Shown here: piece after piece, positions 19,212-27,325 of the stretch
Layout: each line of letters opens with the position of its first letter
Numbering within the stretch: the first letter of the stretch is position 1
Source: Gracilaria domingensis
Lineage: Eukaryota > Rhodophyta > Florideophyceae > Gracilariales > Gracilariaceae
Direction of reading: 5' to 3'
Length of the DNA stretch: 64,000 nt
Assembly: GCA_022539475.1 (NCBI GenBank)
Contig: VCMS01000004.1
Span: 372,001 to 436,000, forward strand
The notes under the pieces: model-generated
Database searches by the model: none
The model's input: the letters and a program-made list of their open reading frames with translations, nothing else
Told to the model about the DNA's origin: nothing
Program-made: the position numbers and the translations under genes

Positions 19212-20270
19212 ATGCTTTCCTCGAATGGAGCATATCGACGGAGAATGAAATGGGCATCTCTATTCCAAAAGCGGTATCGTGTTGCTCTTCCTCGGTTGGC
19301 TCAGTTTTCCTTTCTTTGCCTGTTCATAATATTTTTCTTCAAAACGAACTCATTCACACCGTCGTTGAAGGTTCACCTACAAAAACTTCCCGAACCGAAT
19401 TCAATTGAATGCCTGAAAAGCAGACCGCTCTACATTTTTCTGCATCTGCACAAGACCGGTGGCAACAGTCTGAAGGATGCCCTGTACGCTTTTGCGAAGA
19501 AGAACAAGCTTCATCTCTTTCACACCTGTCATCGTTCACATGTGGACTCTGGTTTTCAGGCTTGGTATTTTCACCGCGAAAAAGATGGTCACGGGACGGA
19601 CTGCAACCTAGAGCATTTGGTACAGCTTGATGCGTCGGAGCGGGCGGATATTGATATAATAATGGGACATCAGTTCTTTGGTGTTCATGAGCTGTTTCCA
19701 AATCGTAACGCACACTATTTCACATTTGTACGACATCCTCTACTCAGGAAAATGTCCCATTACCATCACTTCGAATCAACCGATACCGAAAAGAAGGATG
19801 ATGACCTCTACCAATATCTTCTGCATAAGAACCTTAATTATATGGTCAAACGACTTTCCACTGATGGCGTTGTTAATGAAGTCTGGACTGACATTCGTTC
19901 CCAGCTGATGGATAGAGACAGCCATTCAAGATATGCGGCCTTAGTTGAAGCCAAGCGTCACTTAGTGGATTACTTTTTCTTCGTTGGTCTTTATGAACGA
20001 TATGCACAATCCGCCTGCGTACTGTCAACGTTGCTGAACTCTGCTTGTGGTAGACGTGGAATCCTAGGCAAAAGGGTAAAGACAGGTCCAAAAAACATGA
20101 CCAGGATTCGAAGAAACGTTCGTAGTCATCGAATGTTGAAGCGAATCCCGGAAAACATACGAAACAATACGCTACAAATGGAAGACGTAGACCTCAAGCT
20201 TTACGATTTCGCAAAAATGTTATTCTTCCAGAGTTTACATGAAGCACCGCAATGTGAGCAGTCATCTTGA
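19212..20270 (+). CDS. Golgi carbohydrate sulfotransferase (PAPS-dependent)
   Basis: A 352-aa type II membrane protein. Residues about 27-46 (ALPRLAQFSFLCLFIIFFF) are the signal anchor after a basic tail. The 5'-phosphosulfate loop is IFLHLHKTGGNSLKDAL (about 75-91) and the 3'-phosphate segment is FTFVRHPLLRKMSHYHHF (about 171-188). This pairing fits the sulfotransferase 2 superfamily that includes heparan sulfate 2-O- and galactose sulfotransferases. Red algae make heavily sulfated galactans, so a role in cell-wall or extracellular polysaccharide sulfation is a reasonable inference; the acceptor is not shown by the sequence. The stop lies 13 bp from the stop of the convergent GINS1 gene. Confidence 0.85.
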   Translation: MLSSNGAYRRRMKWASLFQKRYRVALPRLAQFSFLCLFIIFFFKTNSFTPSLKVHLQKLPEPNSIECLKSRPLYIFLHLHKTGGNSLKDALYAFAKKNKLHLFHTCHRSHVDSGFQAWYFHREKDGHGTDCNLEHLVQLDASERADIDIIMGHQFFGVHELFPNRNAHYFTFVRHPLLRKMSHYHHFESTDTEKKDDDLYQYLLHKNLNYMVKRLSTDGVVNEVWTDIRSQLMDRDSHSRYAALVEAKRHLVDYFFFVGLYERYAQSACVLSTLLNSACGRRGILGKRVKTGPKNMTRIRRNVRSHRMLKRIPENIRNNTLQMEDVDLKLYDFAKMLFFQSLHEAPQCEQSS

Positions 20271-20283
20271 TACACTTTCTTCT

Positions 20284-20922
20284 CTATACAATGTGTTCAA
20301 GAGCACCCTGCCGAATGAGATGTTCAACGTCGGAGCGCTTTATGAAGTGGGCAGTTCCGGGCTTGAGGGCAACTGGACCAGAATCAGTGAGAACGGAACC
20401 ACAGTCGTGTTTGACGCGTACTTCAATGAAGAGGTCGCGCGGAGGTTGAGCATCAGCTGTTAGATCAAGATTAAGTGTCTGAGAGTAGCGTCCGATAAGG
20501 TTGTTGTACTCCTTCAAGAAGTGAGCTTCAGGTGCAGACATGTTATCAGCAAGATGTGCTGCTGCACATGCGCCCATTTCCCATCGGTATTGCTGAATTC
20601 GCCGTATACGGTTTATTAAATAAGCTAGTGCACATCGCTTATTTCGCTGAATAGAACGGAAGAAGACAACGGCACCCATGTGATAGTAGTCACTTTCCCG
20701 TAATGACCTACCATGGTTTTGCATGATTTCCAGAAAAGGTTCGATTAACTCCTTAATCTCGGCGGCAACTTGTCGCAGTCCACCATCCTGCAAAAGAAAT
20801 CGGTGTTAGGTGGACAGGGGTGCATGTTCGAAGGGGAGTGAGCGACTTACGCTGTAGGGCGGGAGCCACTTGGTCTTACGAAGTTCAACTAGGAGCTGTG
20901 AAGCTTTCCGGCCGTACTGCAT
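20284..20922 (-). CDS. GINS1: GINS complex subunit 1 (Psf1), one intron
   Basis: Two exons, 20851-20922 and 20284-20787, encode 191 aa. The 63-bp intron has GTAAGTCG at its donor and TTTCTTTTGCAG at its acceptor. Exon 1 supplies MQYGRKASQLLVELR, matching the Psf1 N-terminus (family M-[FY]-G...L..EL). Exon 2 starts SDGGLRQ and ends with the C-terminal B domain (LFIEVRVKHDCGSVLT, RSDVEHLIRQGALEHI). Psf1 is one of four GINS proteins joining MCM2-7 and CDC45 in the CMG helicase. An E2F palindrome-like site lies 210 bp upstream. The 3' end almost meets the sulfotransferase gene. Confidence 0.95.
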
Positions 20923-21131
20923 TGGAAACCTGTTGAGTCGGGAGGTAAGAAGCGCCAGACCCAGTGATAAGCCACAAGCGCCAGATTCAACGTGCAGGTA
21001 GATTGTCGGCAGCGGCGCGGACGCACAAATTTCGTCCTTGGGACAGAGCCGGCTATCAACTTAAACTGTTTCACGCCATTGACGATGGTTCTCCTTTGCA
21101 TCCGGTTTGGGGTTCGACTGCCGGTCCGTAG

Positions 21132-21145
21132 TTTTGGCGCGAAAA
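21132..21145. promoter_or_regulatory. E2F-type site upstream of GINS1 and CDC26
   Basis: TTTTGGCGCGAAAA is an almost ideal E2F/DP site readable on both strands. It lies 210 bp upstream of the GINS1 ATG and about 330 bp upstream of the CDC26 ATG, so it could serve both divergent cell-cycle genes. Confidence 0.6.
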
Positions 21146-21303
21146 CGTTTTGTTTCGATTTGGGCGCCATGGAACCGTGTATCTGGTTGCCACGCTCTGA
21201 AACCATTAGTTCATCTCGGTAGCCTTTTACGTGTACGTGTCGTCCTCCCTTTCATTTCACCGGTCCACTGAAAGTTTTTTGATCAAAGCTCCCGTCTTGC
21301 CCC

Positions 21304-21328
21304 TGTACGTGTAGAGGCTACACGTACA
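21304..21328. repeat. 11-bp inverted repeat in the GINS1/CDC26 promoter gap
   Basis: TGTACGTGTAG (21304-21314) and CTACACGTACA (21318-21328) are exact reverse complements around AGG. A related GTGTACGTGT lies near 21231. It could be a protein-binding dyad or a 5' UTR hairpin for CDC26. Confidence 0.7.
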
Positions 21329-21475
21329 CCCACTCACACATCATCCCAGTTCGAAGTCTTGATTCCTCAATCCTCTTTTGGTGGTATTCATGCTTTCTTC
21401 GGTGTGAGCCTCAAGACTCTTGGGGCCCATCAGAGGCGAATCGAGCAGTGTGCAGAACAATCGTGTATTGCAATT

Positions 21476-21706
21476 ATGTTACGTCGCAAGCCTACGTTCC
21501 TCGAGATCGATCAGGCTGATATCGAGGAGCTTGATCAGTCGAGGAGACAAATGCGAGAAAAGCTCGAGCAAGAAGCTAAAGGAAAGGATCAACATCACCC
21601 AGCTGTGTTCGAGGACCGTACTGCCCGCGAAAAAGCAGTTTTGGGAATGTCTTTGCGTGAACGACTGGGCCTCACGAAGGACAGTGCTTCGCAAGGCCAG
21701 ATTTAG
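21476..21706 (+). CDS. CDC26: CDC26/APC12, anaphase-promoting complex subunit
   Basis: A 76-aa protein starting at ATG 21476: MLRRKPTFLEIDQADIEELD. This is the CDC26 signature, where the extreme N-terminus (M-[LI]-R-R-x-P-T-x-[LI]-E-[LI]) is buried in the TPR groove of the APC6/CDC16 subunit and stabilises it. The rest is a charged helix (RRQMREKLEQEAKGKDQ) and a REKAVLGMSLRERLGL tail. An upstream extension of the frame is open, but the family needs the initiator Met next to RRKPT, so the ATG at 21476 is the start. It is divergent from GINS1. Confidence 0.85.
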   Translation: MLRRKPTFLEIDQADIEELDQSRRQMREKLEQEAKGKDQHHPAVFEDRTAREKAVLGMSLRERLGLTKDSASQGQI

Positions 21707-22185
21707 CGCTAAGCGCTCCATGAGGCTCAAGAGGAAACGACTGATCGTAGTCAACTCAATGACTTCCTCTTTCCACCCAATATTGGAGTCTATCGTCCAC
21801 CCCATTCGTGCAAGTTGCACCGCGTTTCACCCATTTAATTCGTATGAGTTGATTCAAGCTGCTGGTGTTGAAATCAAGTCTCCTCTTCATGTACAGAGAA
21901 GCAGTTCATCCAGGGGGATATAAACGTCACCAGGACCGTTCAGGTGTTTAGCGTTACCCGTGTGATCCGTGACGCCTTTTAGCTCAATACGCTTTGAGAA
22001 CCTTCCTAGACTCTTTTAACCTGATGTATGTGTGAACACCGCTCAAATATGCATCATGCACAACAGGGTATCAAGCGAATAGATTAGTGTCTGCCGTTTC
22101 TCAAAACCGTTCGCGTAAACGCACCTCAATTCTTTACATTACTCGCACTGCAGATGATTTTACGATCCAAGTCCTATAGCTCGGC
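21707..22185. other. 3' flanks of CDC26 and NOT4
   Basis: A convergent gap of about 480 bp. Frames here lack any family features. Nothing else is evident. Confidence 0.4.
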
Positions 22186-25100
22186 TCAAGTCCTAACATT
22201 ATCGTAACTACGGATCCTCCTTTGCAATTCAAGAAGCTTATCCTGAAGTTGTGCTTCCCTTGCTCTGGCAGCCTCTACTTCTCTTTCAAGCTCTGAAACA
22301 GACATGTACTTGCCAGGGTCCTCTGATAGCTTCGAAGAAATTAGAACAACAGCTGAATCCTCCTTGGATGCCTGGACTTGAGGGTCCTTCTGCGGATCCT
22401 TAGCTACAGATATGTCTTGCGCGGCCTCAGGAACAAGTTCTGGCTTTTGCAACTTCGACGTCGCCGCAGACTTGGCTGGTAATGTCCTCAACGACTCTAT
22501 CTCTGCATCTCCTCTGGTTCGCGGCACCTGCTGCACCGGTTTAGTCACCTTGACAGGCTGAGCTGGTTGTACAGACTGGGACGGTTGAGACTGCACCCCT
22601 TTCGCGGAGTTCGCAGTATGATGAGGCTGAGTAACTTTCACCGGTTGAGTAACCTGAACAGGATGTACCGTCGGTGTGGAGGAAATAGATCTTCCATTCT
22701 TTTGCTTCGCTTCTGCATTACTGTTTCGTTCCGTTGATTCTCGTGGTTGTCCGCCTTTCTTTTCCCGTTTCCGCTGAGTCCTGGTCCTCCTCCGATCATC
22801 TTCGTGACTATCGGTTCCTGAGCTCACTGATTCTTCTACATAATGGCTTTCTTTTTTTGAAGTCGAACTTTCTCCGCCAGATGCCACATTCTTAGCCACG
22901 CCCGAGGTTGTCGAAGATTTCTCGACTTTAGTGGATTCCGGCGAAATGCCAGGCGTGGCCTCCCTAAAACCCGGGGGAGGCATTGAGGATTGGCGAGGGT
23001 GCAATATGTCTGGCACACGAGACTTTTCCTTTGCCACTACTTGGGTCGCTTGGGTCGTGGAGCGAAAAGACCGATGCGAGTCATCAAGTGCTACTGGCTT
23101 AGAAGGGATCACTGCAATGTTGGGGTTACCAAGAGGATCGATATGGGCATCAAAAGTTGGCATGGGCGGAAGTGCTTCTCCTGACATCTGAGCTGAGTTA
23201 AATATGGAGGCGAGCTTCTCTTGCGTTGAGAGCTGCGCTAACGAGGCAATCGAGTCGTTCTGGTTCACATGACCTCTAGCCGTACGAGGGACATTTGTCG
23301 GAGGCGCACTGCTATTCCTTCGGATGGATCGTGGAGGATAGTTCGCATTCTGTGGTTGTGCACCATGATCCGCGAAATCAAATCGTGACCTATTCTGCCT
23401 TGATGCTCCTTGCACAACTGCTTTAGGAGGTTTGGCCGCATGCAATAGATCATTCATAAAAGATCGCTCTTGGCGAACATCACTTTCCGTCTGAGTTCGA
23501 CCAAATATTTCTGGTGGGGGGGAGGAAGCCGTGAATTTCGCGGGGGGGGTACTCATCTGGAAAGAGGCAGACTTTGGTTGAAACGAAGCTGCCCGTGGTG
23601 CCATTGACTGAGGTATATCCGCGGCACCTTCCCGTTGGGCGAACATGAAGCGAGAAGTGTGTCGTCGTGGCGAGGCCATAGGTACTTGAGACGCTCGGGA
23701 GGCTAGAGATTTCTGAGCGAATGTATTAGAACATGTGTTTGCAAACGCCGTTCTATAAGCGGGTGTCGAAGGAGGAGCAATGGGATTGGCAATAGCTGTA
23801 GCGGACGGAAAGGGTGTTGTCGGAGCTGAGTAACCCATGGTCGTGGCTTGGTTTCCAAATAAAGAGCCCAGCCGGGCTGGAGCACCTACCGGTGTGAACT
23901 TCGTATTTCGACTACTTCCGATTGGGTTGGGTGCGTATCGACCTAATCTTGCTTGCATCACCTTCGACTGCACGCTTTGCATGCGTTTAACTTCGCTGGC
24001 GACGCCCAGGTCCCCTCCGATTTTCGCCAGGACCTGAGCCAAATCTGATCGAGAGTCGGGGTTATCTTTAGGCATAGGAGTTGCCTCTCGCCCGAATTGA
24101 CCAACAAAATCGTTCCGCTGACGCTTGTCTTTCGCCGAAAATACTTCATCGGAAGCCGCCTCCTGCGCCCAAGCAGCAGCAACATCGTTCACCGTCGTTT
24201 GCTTCGCATCTATGGGTTGTGAAGCGGCAGCAGGACCAAAACCAGGCGGGTGAGACATTGCAGAGGATGATACTGTCTTACCCACCTCCTTTTCCACCTT
24301 CCTATCGCGAGCTGTGCCAACATTCGTTTTAGCATCGCTGGATACTGAAGAGACGGGTACATCAAATCCAGGCGGTTTCGATGGTACTGCGGCCGAATTG
24401 TTCGTGGCGTTCTCAAATCCAGGCGGCGGGGACGGCTCGCGCGAACGCCTTGGCTGAAGCCGCAGTTTAGGTCTGGAGCTCGTGGCATCGTCAAAGGTTG
24501 TTGATTGGCCATGTCTGGGTGAGGATCTGGAGGTTGATAGCGCCTGTGATGACGCCCATCCCGCGGAAGAAGGAAGGGGAATTGATGCAACCGGGGGCGG
24601 CTTCGAAGAAGTTGATGTGGGTGAAGATCGTGGGTACTTGTTTGTTGGAACCGGCTCTCGAGAAGCAGGAGATCGCTGGAGGCGTGCAGTTGGTCTACGG
24701 GTGTCTCTAGGAGACGGTGGGGGTGTTCCATTGGGATAAGAAAGTTGATGAGTATCGGGATTCGCAGATCGTCTCGGAGAACTTGATTCTGTTGTCAGGT
24801 TACCGGTGGAAGAGTTGGGGTTTTGCGATGAGGTAAGACCAGCATTTAGAGATGGAACAGGCAGAGAAGGCAATGAAGAGGAGGGAGGATGAGCTGAAGA
24901 AGGGGCAGAGGAAGGCGGGAGGACTGAACTGGAGCTAAGAACGGACGAGCGTGTTGTGGCTCGGTTTGCGGGCACAAGCCCGGATGCAACAGAATGAGCA
25001 GCCAATCTAGGATGAATCGATTGAGTGCCGTTTGCAGGTCTCCCATTTGGCACCGCTGGCAAGAAGAGATGACCAGGAGGCGGCGGTCCCAGCTGACGCG

Positions 25101-25863
25101 CTAGGACTTCCTCTCGTGTGAGGGTGTCTTCCGTGCACAACGAATGATAGTACATGCAGTTCTGATTCCCACAATAGTGAGCAGCTGTGGGATCCAACGA
25201 GGTTGCGGCATTTCGCACAAACGCATCGCAGTACTTGGTGGTGGCTATAGCGCATCGGATCTCCCTACCATCCAAAACAGCGTTATTCATTCCGCGCACT
25301 GCTGCAGACGCATCAGAATCTCTGGCATACTGCACATACGCAGAAATGCTAGGACCGCCCGGAGCATCGGCGTTGAAAGGGTGAGATCGATTAACAAGGA
25401 TTCGAAGCATTCTACCGAATTTGCCAAACATGTCGGCACGACGAATTGCCTCTTCGCGAGCCAGTGTCAGACTAAGACCAATGACATAAACCAGGTTCTT
25501 CTGTAGAATGCGGGCATGCTTGAGGTTGCTCTTCGCCTTTTGCAAGGACGCAGCAGCCGCTCTTGCCCTCTCTTTCTCAATTTCCTTCATCTTCTCCCTA
25601 CGTTCGCGTTCCTTCTTCGCCGTGGCACGCTCCTTCGCTTCCTTGGCTGCTTCCTCAGGATTAACCTGTGCGTACTTGAAGTTCTGCTCTTGATAAGGGG
25701 TTCGACAAGCGGGGCAGAGACTGTTAAGCTGCTCTCTGATGTGGTGCAGGCACCAGAGGCATATTTGGTAGCCACACTGGCAAGCTTCGACGGCTCGGTC
25801 GGTGGAATCGAGCTCTTCGAGGCACAGTGGGCACTGGGGGACGTCTTCCTCCTCTTCAGCCAT
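22186..25863 (-). CDS. CNOT4: CCR4-NOT E3 ubiquitin ligase NOT4/CNOT4
   Basis: 1225 aa, single exon. Residues 11-54 form a C4C4 RING with no His (CPLCLEEL...CQCGYQICLWCLHHI...CPACRTPY), the NOT4 hallmark. A Lys/Glu/Arg coiled linker and an RRM (about 120-215, NLVYVIGLSLTLAREE...FGKFGRM) follow, then a C3H1 finger with CGNQNCMYYHSL. NOT4 ubiquitinates stalled-ribosome and decay targets within CCR4-NOT. The remaining 900 residues are Ser/Pro-rich and disordered. They carry four PPGF motifs (about 478, 496, 540, 962) and end in a coiled coil (ELEREVEAARAREAQLQDKL). The length is about twice that of the animal protein. Confidence 0.95.
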   Translation of the reverse strand: MAEEEEDVPQCPLCLEELDSTDRAVEACQCGYQICLWCLHHIREQLNSLCPACRTPYQEQNFKYAQVNPEEAAKEAKERATAKKERERREKMKEIEKERARAAAASLQKAKSNLKHARILQKNLVYVIGLSLTLAREEAIRRADMFGKFGRMLRILVNRSHPFNADAPGGPSISAYVQYARDSDASAAVRGMNNAVLDGREIRCAIATTKYCDAFVRNAATSLDPTAAHYCGNQNCMYYHSLCTEDTLTREEVLARQLGPPPPGHLFLPAVPNGRPANGTQSIHPRLAAHSVASGLVPANRATTRSSVLSSSSVLPPSSAPSSAHPPSSSLPSLPVPSLNAGLTSSQNPNSSTGNLTTESSSPRRSANPDTHQLSYPNGTPPPSPRDTRRPTARLQRSPASREPVPTNKYPRSSPTSTSSKPPPVASIPLPSSAGWASSQALSTSRSSPRHGQSTTFDDATSSRPKLRLQPRRSREPSPPPGFENATNNSAAVPSKPPGFDVPVSSVSSDAKTNVGTARDRKVEKEVGKTVSSSAMSHPPGFGPAAASQPIDAKQTTVNDVAAAWAQEAASDEVFSAKDKRQRNDFVGQFGREATPMPKDNPDSRSDLAQVLAKIGGDLGVASEVKRMQSVQSKVMQARLGRYAPNPIGSSRNTKFTPVGAPARLGSLFGNQATTMGYSAPTTPFPSATAIANPIAPPSTPAYRTAFANTCSNTFAQKSLASRASQVPMASPRRHTSRFMFAQREGAADIPQSMAPRAASFQPKSASFQMSTPPAKFTASSPPPEIFGRTQTESDVRQERSFMNDLLHAAKPPKAVVQGASRQNRSRFDFADHGAQPQNANYPPRSIRRNSSAPPTNVPRTARGHVNQNDSIASLAQLSTQEKLASIFNSAQMSGEALPPMPTFDAHIDPLGNPNIAVIPSKPVALDDSHRSFRSTTQATQVVAKEKSRVPDILHPRQSSMPPPGFREATPGISPESTKVEKSSTTSGVAKNVASGGESSTSKKESHYVEESVSSGTDSHEDDRRRTRTQRKREKKGGQPRESTERNSNAEAKQKNGRSISSTPTVHPVQVTQPVKVTQPHHTANSAKGVQSQPSQSVQPAQPVKVTKPVQQVPRTRGDAEIESLRTLPAKSAATSKLQKPELVPEAAQDISVAKDPQKDPQVQASKEDSAVVLISSKLSEDPGKYMSVSELEREVEAARAREAQLQDKLLELQRRIRSYDNVRT

Positions 25864-26671
25864 GGCGGAAAGATGACGGATGGGAGGGGGGCCGCAATGT
25901 TGGGTGAAGGGGCTGCACCGGTGCGGCAGAAAGGGGCGAAGGGAGGAGAGGAAGGGATGTGGGGAGGGGGACGGAGGGGTCGGAATGGGAGGGAGAACGG
26001 AACGGATTATTTACACTTGAACGAAAGGAAAGGGGAGGGCGGCATGAAAGCGACGCGCAGGCTCCGTGCGAGCGGATTCTATCTAGGCGACGCTGTTGCG
26101 GACGTGCGCTTCCACGCTTGACGATGTGCGCCACGGCTTGTGAAGCGGCCCGCGCAGCGCACGAGCGCAACCCTGCACAGCTGTGTGCCGCGTGGCGCGG
26201 GCGAGCCGCCGGGGCAGCCGCGGTCCAGTGACGGTGGACCCAGCGCACGCGTGCGAAGGCTACTGGCGCAACAACAGCCACGAAGCGCTATCTAATAGCG
26301 GCGCCCTTCCGCCAGTGGACGAGAGCCGTCCGGACGTGGACACGTGCCCGATGCGTAATCGGCGCGCGAAACGCGGGGGCGCGACGCGGAGGCGCACGGC
26401 ACGGGCCGTCACGCTCGAAAGCGTGCTCGAAGCGTGCGGTTGTCGAGCGACGAACCTGCCAATGCACGTGCCACTGGCAACGCTCCGACTGCACCTCTTC
26501 CGCGCCTACTAGAGTACTTGCTGCATCTCCATCTCTTGTGCGGCCGGCCGATTCCAGATGGCCCCCGCCTCAACCGCCAGTCCCCGTCATTCTTCACGCA
26601 CGCAATCGCTGATTCACAAAATCCTCCCCGTAGCCAGGGCCGCCGCATCTTCCGCGCCAGCTACCAACATG
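25864..26671. other. GC-rich divergent promoter, NOT4 / HHL1-like
   Basis: About 800 bp, rising to very high GC and CpG density near 26.1-26.4 kb. Long frames occur on both strands because stop codons are rare in such DNA; none shows a domain. An in-frame ATG at 26558 upstream of the HHL1-like start is possible but less likely. Confidence 0.5.
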
Positions 26672-27226
26672 ATGTGCACACAGGCCTTTGTTCCCCACCA
26701 GCCCCTCCGTTTGCTGGTCGCAGTCCACACTCAAACGTGTGTCAACCATGCCCCCCACTCCGTTGTGCGCATGAACGCCGCCCCCAAGAAAGGCTTTGGC
26801 GCTTCCCCCAGCAGGCCCGAGCGCACCCCGTCAGCCGGTGAACAGCGCCGCAAGAGTGCCGCCTCGCGTTACGACGAGATGGCCGGCGCTGGCCTGCCAG
26901 AGTACACCGTCTGGATGAGACTCAAGCAGGGTGGCGTCGAGGGCGAAGACGAAACCATGCCTTGGCTTCCCGTTGGTTGCATTTCCGTCCCTCGCAGCAG
27001 TCAAGTTGCGGACGCTCTGTTTGACGCTGAAGAAGACTTGATGCAGGGCGCAATTCGTCTGTATCCCAATCTCACAAACGAACCGAGAGACAATATTGAG
27101 TTCGGCTATCAGCTTCGACAGTTCGATGATGAAGAAATCCAAGTCGCAAGTCGCCAGAACTACACTGGAATCCAGGGCACTCTTCGGAAGTGGTTTAGAC
27201 AACTTCAGAATCCAATGAATGTATAG
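26672..27226 (+). CDS. HHL1/DUF6523-like plastid protein
   Basis: Starts at the second of two adjacent ATGs (26669, 26672; 184 aa). MCTQAFVPHQPLRLLVAV carries the red-algal AFV transit motif. After KKGFG, a motif that opens the cyanobacterial DUF6523 proteins, comes the conserved domain: YTVWMRLKQ, PWLPVGCISVPRSSQVADAL, AEEDLMQGAIRLYPNL and IEFGYQLRQFDDEEI. The Arabidopsis relative HHL1 is a thylakoid protein linked to photosystem II protection and repair in high light. I infer a similar role. An upstream ATG at 26558 in the same frame would add 38 residues and hide the transit motif. Confidence 0.7.
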   Translation: MCTQAFVPHQPLRLLVAVHTQTCVNHAPHSVVRMNAAPKKGFGASPSRPERTPSAGEQRRKSAASRYDEMAGAGLPEYTVWMRLKQGGVEGEDETMPWLPVGCISVPRSSQVADALFDAEEDLMQGAIRLYPNLTNEPRDNIEFGYQLRQFDDEEIQVASRQNYTGIQGTLRKWFRQLQNPMNV

Positions 27227-27325
27227 TAGCTCTGTTCATCTTTGTTCATCTCCATTGTCAACCTCTGTCCCGTGATCTCTGTCAACACTGTTACGTAGCG
27301 TTCGCCGTATGATACATTGAACTGT

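Noticed and set aside
24210-24731. Minus-strand 173-codon frame inside NOT4
   Set aside because: Shadow of the Ser/Pro-rich NOT4 tail, no own domain.
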